A stretch of DNA of 64,000 bases from Eubacteriales bacterium (GCA_030524175.1 JAUNHC010000002.1:155977-219976); one strand, 5' to 3'. Positions 35,323 through 45,772 are shown, counted from the first letter of the stretch. Numbers and translations are program-made. The notes: a model not told the origin generated them from the sequence alone.

Positions 35323-36912
35323 ATGAAAATCAAAAAAATTACAAGCTTGTTGTGTGCCTTTGCCATGGCAGCTTCTTTATTCGCTTTGCCAGCAGCAAAT
35401 GTAAAAGCAGACAGTTCTGACAAATCCGTTGTTGTTACCATGCCAACCACTTCAGAGCCTGAGTCAGGCTTTGACCCTGCCTTTGGCTGGGGAGCCGGAG
35501 AGCATGTACATGAGCCTCTGATCCAGAGTACCCTTGTGCGTACCACCAAGGATCTAACAATTGAAAACGACCTTGCAACAGAGTATTCCAGCAGTGAAGA
35601 CGGCCTCACCTGGACGGTGAAAATCCGTGATGACGTGAAATTCACGGACGGCGAACCTCTCACAGCACAGGATGTTGCCTTTACTTATAATAACTGCCGT
35701 GATTTAAGCACTGTAAATGATTTTACAATGCTTAAGGAAGCCAAGGCAGTGGATGACACCACTATTGAGTTTACAATGAATGAGCCCTATTCTATCTGGC
35801 CCTACACTATGGCTATTGTGGGAATCGTACCGGAACACGCATACGACGAAAATTACGGGCAGAACCCCATTGGCTCAGGCCGCTATATTATGAAACAGTG
35901 GGATAAAGGACAGCAGGTGATCTTCGAAGCCAACCCTGATTATTACGGGGAAGCGCCGAAAATCCAGAAGCTTACCATTCTCTTTATGGAAGAGGATGCA
36001 GCCCTTGCAGCAGCTATGGCAGGACAGGTTGACGTGGCCCACACAGCAGCCGCTTACAGTGACCAGGAGCTTGACGGTTACAGCCTGATGCAGGTGGAGA
36101 CTGTTGACAACCGCGGCTTTAACCTTCCTGTGACAGAGCCGGAAGAAAAAGACGGCATTACATACGGGAATAAGTTTACCTCAGATGTGAATGTGAGACG
36201 TGCCATTAACCTTGCCATTGACAGAGAAGAGATGATCGAAAACGTGCTGAACGGTTACGGAACTGTAGCTTACAGCGTATGTGACAAAATGCCATGGTAC
36301 AATGATGAGGCAGTGACAGAATATGATCTTGAAGAAGCCAAGAAGCTGATGGACGAAGCAGGCTGGGTGGAAGGCAAGGACGGCATCCGTGAAAAAGACG
36401 GTGAGAAGGCCGGATTTACTCTGATGTTCAACAATGGTGATTCTGTACGCCAGGCCCTGGCAGAGGACACTGCCAATCAGTTAAAAGAGCTTGGCGTTGA
36501 GGTAAAAACAGAAGGTGTGGGCTGGGATACTGCCTATGACCGTGCCCAGTCAGACGCTCTTGTATGGGGATGGGGCGCACATACGCCAATGGAGCTTTAT
36601 AACATTTATCACACAATGAATGATACAGGACTTGCACAGTATTCCCCTTATGCCAACGGGACAGTAGATAATTATATGGATGAAGCCCTGAAGAGCGACA
36701 ACCTTGAAGATTCCTATGATCTTTGGAAAAAAGCACAGTGGGACGGCACCACAGGCATTACTCAGGAAGGAGATATCCCCTGGATCTGGCTGTGCAACAT
36801 AGACCATCTCTACTTTGTAAGGGAGGGCTTAAAAGTGGCTGACCAGAAAATCCATCCTCATGGCCACGGATGGTCAATTGTTAACAATATTGATGAATGG
36901 GAATGGGAGTAA
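35323..36912 (+). CDS. ABC importer substrate-binding protein (peptide/nickel family)
   Basis: A 529-residue secreted binding protein of the SBP_bac_5 (OppA/NikA) family. It has a signal peptide (MKIKKITSLLCAFAMAASLF, cut near ANVKA-DS) but no lipobox, unusual for a Gram-positive binding protein. The family core is seen in YSSSEDGLTWTVKIRDDVKFTDGE and NVRRAINLAIDREEM. The C-terminus has a His-rich KIHPHGHGW. With the ATPase's His cluster, this hints at nickel or another metal, although peptides cannot be excluded. It begins a five-gene unit: binding protein, two permeases, two ATPases. Confidence 0.9.
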   Translation: MKIKKITSLLCAFAMAASLFALPAANVKADSSDKSVVVTMPTTSEPESGFDPAFGWGAGEHVHEPLIQSTLVRTTKDLTIENDLATEYSSSEDGLTWTVKIRDDVKFTDGEPLTAQDVAFTYNNCRDLSTVNDFTMLKEAKAVDDTTIEFTMNEPYSIWPYTMAIVGIVPEHAYDENYGQNPIGSGRYIMKQWDKGQQVIFEANPDYYGEAPKIQKLTILFMEEDAALAAAMAGQVDVAHTAAAYSDQELDGYSLMQVETVDNRGFNLPVTEPEEKDGITYGNKFTSDVNVRRAINLAIDREEMIENVLNGYGTVAYSVCDKMPWYNDEAVTEYDLEEAKKLMDEAGWVEGKDGIREKDGEKAGFTLMFNNGDSVRQALAEDTANQLKELGVEVKTEGVGWDTAYDRAQSDALVWGWGAHTPMELYNIYHTMNDTGLAQYSPYANGTVDNYMDEALKSDNLEDSYDLWKKAQWDGTTGITQEGDIPWIWLCNIDHLYFVREGLKVADQKIHPHGHGWSIVNNIDEWEWE

Positions 36913-36918
36913 AAGACT

Positions 36919-37914
36919 TTGACTAAAAACAACCTTTTATTTGCAGGAAAAAATTTTATAAGAATGGTATTACTCCTGTTTGCAGTGAGCATTGTAACCT
37001 TTGCCCTGGTATCTGCCTCCCCCATTGACCCTCTCCAGGCCAATGTGGGGCAGGCTGCCCTAGGCAGTATGAGCGAAGCTCAGAAAGACAAACTGCGTTC
37101 CTACTGGGGTGTGGATACACCTCCGGTGGAACGCTATGTGAACTGGGCAAAAGACTTTATCAGGGGAGATATGGGAACCTCCCTTCAATACCGGCAGCCG
37201 GTTGCCAAAGTGATCGCTGTAAAATTAGCCAACTCCTTGTTTCTTATGGGGTTGGCTTGGATCATTTCCGGGCTTCTGGGTTTTGTACTGGGAGTCATTG
37301 CCGGAGTATTCCAGGGAAAGCCTGTCGACAAAGCTATTAAAGGATATTCCCTTGTAGTTGCCAGCACTCCGGCATTCTGGCTTGCGCTGCTTCTTCTTAT
37401 CATATTCAGTGTATGGCTTAAGCTGCTGCCCATCGGCCTCAGTGTTCCCATCGGCGTTGAAGCAAGCGGTGTCACATTTCTTGACCGCATCCGCCATGCC
37501 ATCCTTCCGGCAGTTACCTTAAGTATCACCGGAATTTCCAATATCACCTTACATACCAGGGAAAAAATGATAGACATTATGGAAAGTGATTATGTGCTCT
37601 TTGCCAGGGCAAGAGGAGAAAGCCTATGGAGCATTATCCGCCGCCATGGACTTCGTAATGTACTTCTTCCCGCAATGACTTTGCAGTTTGCCTCCATTAG
37701 CGAAATCATCGGAGGTTCCGTTCTTGTGGAGCAGGTGTTTTCCTATCCGGGGCTTGGACAGGCAGCAGTCTCGGCAGGCACAGGAAGTGATGTGCCCCTT
37801 CTTATGGGTATCACCCTGATCACGGCAGCCATTGTCTTTCTGGGCAATTTTATCGCAAACCTCCTCTACGGTGTCATAGACCCGCGGATGCGGAAAGGAG
37901 GGCGGAGAGGATGA
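36919..37914 (+). CDS. ABC importer permease, DppB/NikB type
   Basis: A 331-residue membrane permease with about six membrane helices. The long external loop after helix 1 (ASPIDPLQANVGQ) is typical of DppB, and the EAA loop is seen as ARARGESLWSIIRRHGLRNVLLP. It starts with TTG 36919, placed after GGGAGTAA, which overlaps the end of the binding-protein gene. The next permease overlaps it by four bases. It forms half of the membrane channel. Confidence 0.92.
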   Translation: MTKNNLLFAGKNFIRMVLLLFAVSIVTFALVSASPIDPLQANVGQAALGSMSEAQKDKLRSYWGVDTPPVERYVNWAKDFIRGDMGTSLQYRQPVAKVIAVKLANSLFLMGLAWIISGLLGFVLGVIAGVFQGKPVDKAIKGYSLVVASTPAFWLALLLLIIFSVWLKLLPIGLSVPIGVEASGVTFLDRIRHAILPAVTLSITGISNITLHTREKMIDIMESDYVLFARARGESLWSIIRRHGLRNVLLPAMTLQFASISEIIGGSVLVEQVFSYPGLGQAAVSAGTGSDVPLLMGITLITAAIVFLGNFIANLLYGVIDPRMRKGGRRG

Positions 37915-38735
37915 AGACCATCAACCAGAGACAAAGGGCAAAAATACTTCTGGCTGCTGCAGTCTTATTTCTGGCAGCGGTGGCTGTTGCAGGAGTGTTC
38001 TGCCATGATGCAGCCATGGAGACAGACTTTTCCAGAAAGAATCTGGCTCCAAGCCTAGCCTATCCCTTCGGAACAGACTGGCTGGGAAGAAATATGTTTT
38101 ACAGAACCCTGACAGGTCTTTCCATGAGTATCCTCATTGGTGTGTGCGCCGCAGGCGTAAGTGCTGTCATGGCCCTGGTATTAGGCCTTGCCGCCGCCAC
38201 ACTTGGAAAAAAAGCAGACTCTGTTATCAGCTTTCTCATTGACATGGTGATGGGAATCCCTCACATCCTCCTCCTTCTCCTTATTTCCTTTGCCATGGGA
38301 AAAGGGCTGAAGGGCGTGATCGTGGGCGTAGCCCTCACCCACTGGACCTCCCTGGCCAGGCTTATCCGTGGTGAGGTCATGCAGCTGAAGCAGAGTGAAT
38401 ATATCCAGATAGCACGCAAGCTGGGACACAGCAATTTTCACATAGCCAGAAAACACATGCTGGTGCATCTCTTTCCCCAGTTCGTGGTAGGTCTGGTGCT
38501 GATGTTCCCCCATGCCATCCTTCACGAATCCAGCATTACCTTCTTAGGTTTCGGACTCTCCACAGAGCAGCCCGCCATCGGAGTTATCCTTTCGGAAAGC
38601 ATGAAATACCTGATAATGGGGAAATGGTGGCTGGCATTATTTCCAGGCATCATGCTGGTCCTCACAGTTGTCCTCTTTGACATGGGCGGCACGGCACTCC
38701 GCAGGATCCTCGATCCAAATAGTGTACATAAATAA
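37911..38735 (+). CDS. ABC importer permease, DppC/NikC type
   Basis: A 274-residue permease. It has an N-terminal helix, a YPFGTDWLGRNMFYRTL segment characteristic of DppC/NikC, and an EAA loop (ARKLGHSNFHIARKHMLVHLFP). It overlaps the previous gene by four bases (ATGA), indicating coupled translation. The stop codon is directly followed by a tandem array of 52-base units that separates it from the ATPase genes. Confidence 0.92.
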   Translation: MKTINQRQRAKILLAAAVLFLAAVAVAGVFCHDAAMETDFSRKNLAPSLAYPFGTDWLGRNMFYRTLTGLSMSILIGVCAAGVSAVMALVLGLAAATLGKKADSVISFLIDMVMGIPHILLLLLISFAMGKGLKGVIVGVALTHWTSLARLIRGEVMQLKQSEYIQIARKLGHSNFHIARKHMLVHLFPQFVVGLVLMFPHAILHESSITFLGFGLSTEQPAIGVILSESMKYLIMGKWWLALFPGIMLVLTVVLFDMGGTALRRILDPNSVHK

Positions 38736-38921
38736 GCCGCAGCGGTTGCGGCACAGGAGGTAACAGTTTGCACTGTACCAGAATAAAGCCGCAGTAAATG
38801 CGGCACAGGAGGTAACAGGTTAACCTGTACCAGAATGAAGCCGCAGTAAATGCGGCGTGGGAGGTAACAGTTAGCACTGTACCAGAATGAAGCCGCAGTA
38901 AATGCGGTATGGGAGGTAATT
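38734..38921 (+). repeat. 52-bp tandem array with hairpins and ribosome sites
   Basis: Four units start at 38734, 38786, 38838 and 38890, exactly 52 bases apart; the last is cut off by the ATPase start codon. Each has a GCCGCAG...TGCGGC-type hairpin (weaker in the last), a GGAGGTAA ribosome-site sequence and, in units 1-3, a second inverted repeat. That second repeat is ACAGT/ACTGT in units 1 and 3 but ACAGG/CCTGT in unit 2, so both arms changed together. The ribosome site of unit 4 serves the 38922 gene. Confidence 0.9.
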
Positions 38922-39956
38922 ATGAGCTGTACAAGTAAGCGGCATATTTTGGAAATTGATGAGTTGTCGGTTTCTTTTCTTCAATATGAAAGCGGCAAGA
39001 GCAGCCGCCAGATCGAGCTGCCAGTCATATCGAAACTTTCTGTTTCCGTCCATGAAGGGGAGATTGTGGCTGTGGTAGGGTCCAGCGGATCGGGAAAGAG
39101 CCTTCTGGCCCATGCTATTTTAGGACTTCTTCCGTACAATGCAAAGGTGGCAGGGGATATGTATTTCGACGGTGAGCTTCTTGATGAAAAGAAGATAGCA
39201 GCTCTCAGAGGAAATAAAATAGCCTTTGTCCCCCAGAGCACCACATATCTTGACCCTCTCATGACGGTAGGGGCGCAGGTACGGGGCGGAAAAGAGGAAG
39301 ATAAGAAAAAGAAACAGAGAGGGCTTTTTAAGCGGTACGGCTTAAAGGAGGAAGTGGATGGGAAATATCCCTTTGAATGCTCCGGAGGAATGACCAGAAG
39401 GGTGCTGCTTACCACCGCACTTATGGGTGATCCGGAACTGATCATAGCGGACGAACCCACTCCGGGAATGGATTTGGCACTGGCAAAGAAATCCATGGAG
39501 GATTTCCGTACCTTTGCGGATGAAGGTAAAGGCGTACTGCTTATTACTCATGATATTGAATTGGCCCTTGAGGTGGCAGACAGAATTGCTGTATTCTACG
39601 CCGGAACTACCATTGAAGAAGCCTTAGTATCTGATTTCGGTTCTGAGGAAACTCTGCGCCACCCATATACCAAGGCATTGTGGAGAGCACTTCCTCAGAA
39701 TGGTTTCCAGCCCCTTCCGGGAATCCAGCCCTATGTGAAGGATATGCCCCAGGGCTGTCCCTTTGGCCCCAGATGCTCTCTCTATTCAGAAAAATGCCAG
39801 AAGGAAATCCCTATCCAGCGTGTGGGATGCGGTACGGTACGATGTGTACAGTATGCAGGAGAACCTCTGGCAGTACATTCCCACCATCATCACGTCAGGG
39901 AGATAAATGACCGGGAAATACTACCAAAGCGCAGGGCAGCAGGAGGTCAGCTATGA
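38922..39956 (+). CDS. ABC importer ATPase, DppD/NikD type
   Basis: A 344-residue ATP-binding subunit. Walker A is GSSGSGKS, the signature is the unusual CSGGMTRR (normally LSGGQ), and Walker B is LIIADEP. The DppD/OppD-type C-terminal Cys box CPFGPRCSLYSEKC is present. The tail carries HSHHHH, a possible metal site. Its start is set by the ribosome site in the last unit of the 52-base array. It overlaps the next ATPase gene by four bases. Confidence 0.92.
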   Translation: MSCTSKRHILEIDELSVSFLQYESGKSSRQIELPVISKLSVSVHEGEIVAVVGSSGSGKSLLAHAILGLLPYNAKVAGDMYFDGELLDEKKIAALRGNKIAFVPQSTTYLDPLMTVGAQVRGGKEEDKKKKQRGLFKRYGLKEEVDGKYPFECSGGMTRRVLLTTALMGDPELIIADEPTPGMDLALAKKSMEDFRTFADEGKGVLLITHDIELALEVADRIAVFYAGTTIEEALVSDFGSEETLRHPYTKALWRALPQNGFQPLPGIQPYVKDMPQGCPFGPRCSLYSEKCQKEIPIQRVGCGTVRCVQYAGEPLAVHSHHHHVREINDREILPKRRAAGGQL

Positions 39957-40549
39957 AGTTAGAAGGCAGAAATCTTACTTTTTCATATGAGGAAAAAGAG
40001 GGAGAGGTTTTTAACAATGTAAATCTGTCAGTGGAAAGTCATGAGCAGGTGGCAATTTTAGGACCAAGCGGTTTTGGAAAAACCACACTGTGCAAAATCC
40101 TGGCAGGATATCTGGAGCCTGATTCCGGACAGGTCCTCCTTGACGGAATCCCCCTTCCAAAGAAAGGATACTGTCCGGTACAGATGATCTGGCAGCATCC
40201 TGAGCGGGCGGTGAATCCAAGACTCCGTATGAGAGATACGCTGTCAGACGGTCAGGATGTGGAGAAGCGGATCATCAGTGAACTGGGAATAGAGGAAGAC
40301 TGGCTGAACCGGTATCCTCAGGAACTTTCAGGCGGTGAACTTCAGAGATTCTGCATTGCCCGGGCCTTAGGCAGAGGGACAAAATTTCTCATTGCAGATG
40401 AGATCAGCACCATGCTTGACCTTATCACACAGAGCCAGATCTGGAACTTCCTCATAAAAGAAGTAAAAGAGCGGGAAATCGGCCTGATCGTAGTGTCCCA
40501 CAGCGAGCCGCTGCTCCAGAGAGTGGCACAGCGGAGAATACAGTTTTGA
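39953..40549 (+). CDS. ABC importer ATPase, DppF/NikE type (short)
   Basis: A 198-residue ATP-binding subunit: Walker A GPSGFGKTT, signature LSGGELQR, Walker B FLIADEIS. It lacks the C-terminal extension of most DppF/OppF proteins (usually well over 250 residues), so it is a minimal nucleotide-binding domain, as in many NikE-like subunits. The start overlaps the previous gene. It presumably pairs with the 38922 product to drive import. Confidence 0.9.
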   Translation: MKLEGRNLTFSYEEKEGEVFNNVNLSVESHEQVAILGPSGFGKTTLCKILAGYLEPDSGQVLLDGIPLPKKGYCPVQMIWQHPERAVNPRLRMRDTLSDGQDVEKRIISELGIEEDWLNRYPQELSGGELQRFCIARALGRGTKFLIADEISTMLDLITQSQIWNFLIKEVKEREIGLIVVSHSEPLLQRVAQRRIQF

Positions 40550-40557
40550 TTTTTCGA

Positions 40558-40585
40558 TTGACAAAATCGTTCAACTTGCTATAAT
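40558..40585 (+). promoter_or_regulatory. Promoter of ilvN-ilvC
   Basis: TTGACA (40558-40563), a 16-base spacer and TATAAT (40580-40585). The leader to ilvN is only about 45 bases, too short for a T-box. Confidence 0.8.
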
Positions 40586-40635
40586 GGTAATCATATAAAT
40601 ATTTATTAGTTTAAAGTGGTGAAAGCAGGTGGGTT

Positions 40636-41133
40636 ATGCAAAAGAGAATTTTGTCCTTGTTAGTGGATAACACAGCAGGTGCATTGAGCCGGGTATCCGG
40701 ATTATTCAGCCGCCGCGGGTACAATATCGACAGTCTTACTGTAGGTGTGACAGCGGATGAGCGGTATTCCAGGATGACAGTAGTATGCAGCGGCGATGCC
40801 CTGATTCTGGAACAGATTACGAAACAGCTTGCGAAGCTTGTGGATGTACGGGATATTAAAGTGCTTGAGCCTGATGAGAGTGTCAGCCGTGAGCTGGTGC
40901 TTGTGAAGGTGGCGGCAAAACCGGAACAGCGTCAGGGAATCATTTCCGTGGCAGATATTTTCCGGGCCAAAGTTGTGGATGTGAGTAAGGATTCCCTTGT
41001 TGTGGAGATGACAGGAAGCAAGAATAAACTGGAAGCATTTATAGATCTGATGGATGCTTATGAGATCCTTGAACTGGCACGTACCGGTATCACAGGACTT
41101 TCCAGAGGAGCACAGGACGTACGTTTCCTGTAA
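40636..41133 (+). CDS. ilvN: Acetolactate synthase regulatory subunit
   Basis: The 165-residue small subunit of acetolactate synthase activates the catalytic subunit and carries valine feedback inhibition. An ACT domain fills residues 3-75 (LLVDNTAGALSRVSGLFSRRGYNI), followed by the ALS small-subunit C-terminal domain (ELVLVKVAAKPEQR). ATG 40636 follows GCAGGTGGG. No large subunit (ilvB) gene is next to it, so the catalytic partner is elsewhere. ilvC follows after 93 bases, with a small GGGAAG/CTTCCC hairpin in between. Confidence 0.95.
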   Translation: MQKRILSLLVDNTAGALSRVSGLFSRRGYNIDSLTVGVTADERYSRMTVVCSGDALILEQITKQLAKLVDVRDIKVLEPDESVSRELVLVKVAAKPEQRQGIISVADIFRAKVVDVSKDSLVVEMTGSKNKLEAFIDLMDAYEILELARTGITGLSRGAQDVRFL

Positions 41134-41214
41134 GCACAGCGTTATAAAGAGGTTTGCTAGGGGAAGCCTTCCCTTAACGATAAATTATTATGAAAAAATG
41201 ATGAAAATCAGTAG

Positions 41215-42246
<1,032 letters not shown>

Positions 42247-42260
42247 TTATAAGATACATA

Positions 42261-42300
42261 AAGCTGTCCAATCCGGGAGACCGGAGAGGGCAGCTTTTTT
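42261..42300 (+). terminator. Terminator after ilvC
   Basis: AAGCTGTCC (42261-42269) pairs with GGGCAGCTT (42288-42296), with an inner TCCGG/CCGGA stem and six T at 42295-42300. Confidence 0.85.
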
Positions 42301-42322
42301 GACAGTTCAGTCCTTTACCATA

Positions 42323-43201
42323 TCAGGCAATATCAAAGAAATCCCCAAGCAAGGGAAACTCCTCTTCTTTCTTTCTGCACACAAACCCAATTTCCCTGGA
42401 AGGAAAGTCAAATCCCATCGGAACCTCAATCAGACTGCCCTCGTCCAGCTCTTTCTGGACAAACTCACGGATCACACAGGCAATGCCAAGTCCTATCTTG
42501 GCAAAATCAATGAGAAGATCCATGGAGGTTACCTCCAGGATATGGCTTAATTCCAGACGATGCTCTTTAAGCTGAGTGTTTACAGACTGCCGTGTTATAT
42601 TTTCCTCGTCCAGCATCATGAAGGTTCCTGTCTGAAATAAAGGTTCATCGGGGAAAAGCTCCTGCTGTGTTTTCAGATACTGCCGGGTGGCTGCGAAGGT
42701 ATCACTGATACGGAGAATCGGCTTAAAATAGTATCCCTGAAGCTTTTTCGGTTTTCCGATAAGACCAAGGTCTATTTTTTTCTCATCCAGCAACGCCAAG
42801 GTCTGGTAGGTGGACTGGCAGGAAATGGTGATACGTACCTTAGGATTTCTGGCAATATAAGGCTTTAAGTGGGAGAGAAGAACATACTTGCTTAAAGTGG
42901 AGCTTGCGCCCAGCCTGAGCCTGGGAATTTCCCGGGAGCGGCTGCTGCGTATATTCTCTTCGCCCTCGGAAATCAGGGCAAAAGCATCTCTGACCCGCTG
43001 GAAGAGAGCAGTACCTTCAGGTGTAAAAGTAACTCCCCGGGAGCTGCGCTTAAAGAGAACCGTGCCAAGATTATCTTCCAGCTTACGGATAGCACGGCTG
43101 ATCGCCGGCTGGCTGATGTACAGCTCTTTAGCGGCCAGAGAGATATTTCCTGTCCGGCCCACAGTGTAAAATACATGATAGAGAGAAAGATTTTCCTGCA
43201 T
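42323..43201 (-). CDS. LysR-family regulator divergent from leuCD
   Basis: A 292-residue LysR protein with helix-turn-helix segment VGRTGNISLAAKELYISQPAISR and an effector domain beyond residue 90. ATG 43201 follows AGGAGG with close spacing. It reads away from leuC, with 247 bases between the two starts. That gap contains a 15-base palindrome of LysR type, so it probably activates leuCD and controls itself. The likely effector is a branched-chain pathway intermediate, which is inference. Confidence 0.9.
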   Translation of the reverse strand: MQENLSLYHVFYTVGRTGNISLAAKELYISQPAISRAIRKLEDNLGTVLFKRSSRGVTFTPEGTALFQRVRDAFALISEGEENIRSSRSREIPRLRLGASSTLSKYVLLSHLKPYIARNPKVRITISCQSTYQTLALLDEKKIDLGLIGKPKKLQGYYFKPILRISDTFAATRQYLKTQQELFPDEPLFQTGTFMMLDEENITRQSVNTQLKEHRLELSHILEVTSMDLLIDFAKIGLGIACVIREFVQKELDEGSLIEVPMGFDFPSREIGFVCRKKEEEFPLLGDFFDIA

Positions 43202-43259
43202 GATGCCTCCTTTTTGTACACCGGGATATTTATTGCCGGCCGCAGAGCAAGCAATAAAT

Positions 43260-43274
43260 ATAACTATAAGTTAT
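43260..43274. promoter_or_regulatory. Candidate LysR operator
   Basis: ATAACT-ATA-AGTTAT, a perfect inverted repeat containing the spaced ATAA/TTAT pattern common in LysR sites. It lies 59 bases before the divergent LysR start codon. Confidence 0.55.
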
Positions 43275-43448
43275 AATAACCATGAGTAATATGTATTAGC
43301 ATTATAGCAGAACTTATGATAAAATAGCAACATAGAAATCAAGAAAGACTGCTGAGAAAAGACAGGATATTGCCGGCGGACAGTAACAGGGGAAGTCTCC
43401 CGGGTCTGGCGCAGCAGTCACTAACAGGAAAAACAGGAGGATATGATA

Positions 43449-44717
43449 ATGGGAATGACAATGACGCAGAAAATTCTGGCTGCACATGCAGGACTGGATT
43501 ATGTAGAAGCAGGACAGTTAATCGAGGCGGATTTGGACCTGGTACTGGGAAATGATATCACCTCCCCCGTAGCCATTCATGAAATGGACAAAATGACAGT
43601 AGACACAGTTTTTCATAAAGATAAAATCGCACTGGTTATGGACCATTTCATTCCAAACAAGGATATTAAATCTGCTGAGCACTGTAAATGTGTGAGAGAA
43701 TTTGCCTGTAAGCATGAGATCACCAACTATTTTGATGTAGGAGATATGGGAATTGAACATGCTCTCCTTCCGGAAAAAGGACTGACTGTGGCAGGAGATG
43801 TGATCATCGGGGCAGACTCACACACATGTACCTACGGAGCTTTGGGAGCGTTTTCCACAGGTGTGGGAAGTACCGATATGGCAGCAGGAATGGCTACAGG
43901 AAAAGCATGGTTCAAAGTGCCTTCAGCGATCAAGTTCAATCTTGTAGGCGAACTGAAAAAATGGGTGAGCGGTAAGGATGTTATTTTACATATTATCGGA
44001 ATGATAGGAGTGGATGGAGCACTTTACAAATCCATGGAATTTGTGGGTGAAGGAATTAAGAACCTGACTATGGATGACAGATTCACCATTGCCAACATGG
44101 CAATTGAAGCCGGCGGAAAGAACGGAATCTTCCCTGTGGATGAGAAAGCTGTCGCTTATATGGAAGAACACTCCAAACGGCCGTATAAAATATATGAGGC
44201 TGATCCGGACGCAGTCTATGAGGCAGAATACACCATAGATTTAAGCAAGCTTGAACCGACCATCGCTTTCCCCCACCTTCCGGAAAACACGAAAACTATT
44301 TCCCAGATCAAGGAAGAGGTTGTCATTGATCAGTCAGTGATTGGTTCCTGTACAAACGGACGTATGGACGACCTGCGGGCTGCAGCAGAAATTTTAAAAG
44401 GCCGCAAGGTGAAAAAAGGTGTCCGCTGTATCGTGATCCCTGCCACTCAGGCAATCTACCTGCAGGCTATGGAAGAAGGCTTGTTGAAAATATTTATAGA
44501 AGCAGGAGCAGTTGTAAGTACACCTACCTGCGGACCATGTCTGGGAGGTTATATGGGAATCCTGGCAGCCGGAGAGAGATGTATTTCCACCACTAACCGT
44601 AACTTTGTAGGACGTATGGGCCATGTGGATTCTGAAGTTTATCTGGCAAGTCCGGCTGTGGCTGCAGCAAGTGCTGTGACCGGCAGGATTTCCGCACCGG
44701 AAGAACTGGGATTATAA
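43449..44717 (+). CDS. leuC: 3-isopropylmalate dehydratase large subunit
   Basis: A 422-residue aconitase-family subunit that, with LeuD, converts 2- to 3-isopropylmalate in leucine synthesis. The 4Fe-4S Cys are seen in SCTNGR and CGPCLGG, and the substrate motif is [14 protein letters not shown]. At about 420 residues it is the shorter archaeal/clostridial type. Of several in-frame ATGs, 43449 has the best distance from AGGAGG (43435-43440). leuD follows after 14 bases. Confidence 0.95.
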   Translation: MGMTMTQKILAAHAGLDYVEAGQLIEADLDLVLGNDITSPVAIHEMDKMTVDTVFHKDKIALVMDHFIPNKDIKSAEHCKCVREFACKHEITNYFDVGDMGIEHALLPEKGLTVAGDVIIGADSHTCTYGALGAFSTGVGSTDMAAGMATGKAWFKVPSAIKFNLVGELKKWVSGKDVILHIIGMIGVDGALYKSMEFVGEGIKNLTMDDRFTIANMAIEAGGKNGIFPVDEKAVAYMEEHSKRPYKIYEADPDAVYEAEYTIDLSKLEPTIAFPHLPENTKTISQIKEEVVIDQSVIGSCTNGRMDDLRAAAEILKGRKVKKGVRCIVIPATQAIYLQAMEEGLLKIFIEAGAVVSTPTCGPCLGGYMGILAAGERCISTTNRNFVGRMGHVDSEVYLASPAVAAASAVTGRISAPEELGL

Positions 44718-44731
44718 GGAGGAAGAAGAAT

Positions 44732-45220
44732 ATGCAGGCAAAAGGCAGAGTATTTAAGTATGGAGACAATGTAGATACAGATGTTATCATTCCGGCACGC
44801 TATCTGAATTCTTCAGATCCGGCAGAGCTGGCAACACATTGTATGGAAGATATAGACAAAGACTTTGTAGCAAAAGTACAGAAGGGTGATATCATAGTAG
44901 CTGAGAAAAACTTCGGCTGCGGTTCCTCCCGGGAGCATGCCCCCATTGCCATCAAAGCCGCAGGGGTAAGCTGTGTGATCGCAGAGACCTTTGCACGGAT
45001 TTTCTACCGCAATGCCATCAATATCGGACTTCCTATTATAGAGTGTCCGGAGGCCAGCAAAGGTATCGAGGCAGGAGACCAGGTAGAGGTGGATTTTGAT
45101 TCCGGTATGATCTACAACAAGACAAAAGGCACAGAATTTAAGGGTCAGGCATTCCCGGAATTCATGCAGAAAATCATTAAGGCAGAAGGTCTGGTTAATT
45201 ACATTAACAGCCAGAATTAA
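44732..45220 (+). CDS. leuD: 3-isopropylmalate dehydratase small subunit
   Basis: The 162-residue swivelling domain partner of LeuC. Typical motifs are [13 protein letters not shown] near residue 15 and [18 protein letters not shown] in the middle. ATG 44732 follows AAGGAGGAAG. The leuB gene that usually follows is absent here, where a reversed NuoE-like gene comes next. Confidence 0.96.
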   Translation: MQAKGRVFKYGDNVDTDVIIPARYLNSSDPAELATHCMEDIDKDFVAKVQKGDIIVAEKNFGCGSSREHAPIAIKAAGVSCVIAETFARIFYRNAINIGLPIIECPEASKGIEAGDQVEVDFDSGMIYNKTKGTEFKGQAFPEFMQKIIKAEGLVNYINSQN

Positions 45221-45301
45221 AAATAGAAAAAGCGCATCAAAGCCGGAAAAGGCAATAGATACGCTTAATGATCAGCCAGCAATCCTATAAAAGATAAAAA
45301 G

Positions 45302-45772
45302 TTAACAGCGCAGCTTCCGGAGAAGATCCGGGAGCTGTTCTGATGTTACGGAAGATATCAGCTCACCGTCTACCAGAATATTAGGGGCTGTTTTGCAGTG
45401 CTTCAGACAATTGCGGGTAGAAAGATGAATTTTTTTGTCCTTGGAGATACCGTTCTTATCTGGTTCTAATTCCTTTTTCAGCATACGAAGGAGCTTAAGA
45501 CTATCCTTTTTTCCACATCTTGCACCTGTACACACGACAATTTCATGCTCGTATGCATAACGTCTGAGCTCAGGAGAAAACTTCACAAGACAGGAGAGAA
45601 AACTAGGCTTTACCTCCATCTCCTTTGCAATCCAATCCAGAAGATTTTCAGAAAGCCGGCCTGTGATCTCCAGGATTTCACGCAGCATTTCCAGATAAAC
45701 ATCCTGTTCTGCCGGCTGGGATTTATAATAGGATAGTATTTCTTTAATATGGTTCTCTGTTTCAGGTGTCAT
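45302..45772 (-). CDS. NuoE-like thioredoxin-fold 2Fe-2S protein
   Basis: A 156-residue protein with a helical N-terminal part and a thioredoxin-like ferredoxin domain. Four Cys (81, 86, 122, 126) have the C-x4-C ... C-x3-C spacing of NuoE and hydrogenase HydC subunits. Such proteins pass electrons between NADH-linked partners, but no NuoF or hydrogenase genes are adjacent, so it is a stand-alone copy. The frame opens at 45859, but ATG 45772 lies 11 bases after AAAGGAG and matches the family start. Function unproved. Confidence 0.82.
   Translation of the reverse strand: MTPETENHIKEILSYYKSQPAEQDVYLEMLREILEITGRLSENLLDWIAKEMEVKPSFLSCLVKFSPELRRYAYEHEIVVCTGARCGKKDSLKLLRMLKKELEPDKNGISKDKKIHLSTRNCLKHCKTAPNILVDGELISSVTSEQLPDLLRKLRC

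Noticed and set aside
38734-38921. CRISPR array
   Set aside because: Period is exact, but there are no variable spacers between constant repeats; nearly the whole 52 bases are conserved, and no cas genes are present.
40586-40635. T-box before ilvN
   Set aside because: Leader is only about 45 bases and has no T-box sequence.
42299-42550. 83-residue frame after ilvC
   Set aside because: Antisense to the LysR gene and starts inside the ilvC terminator.
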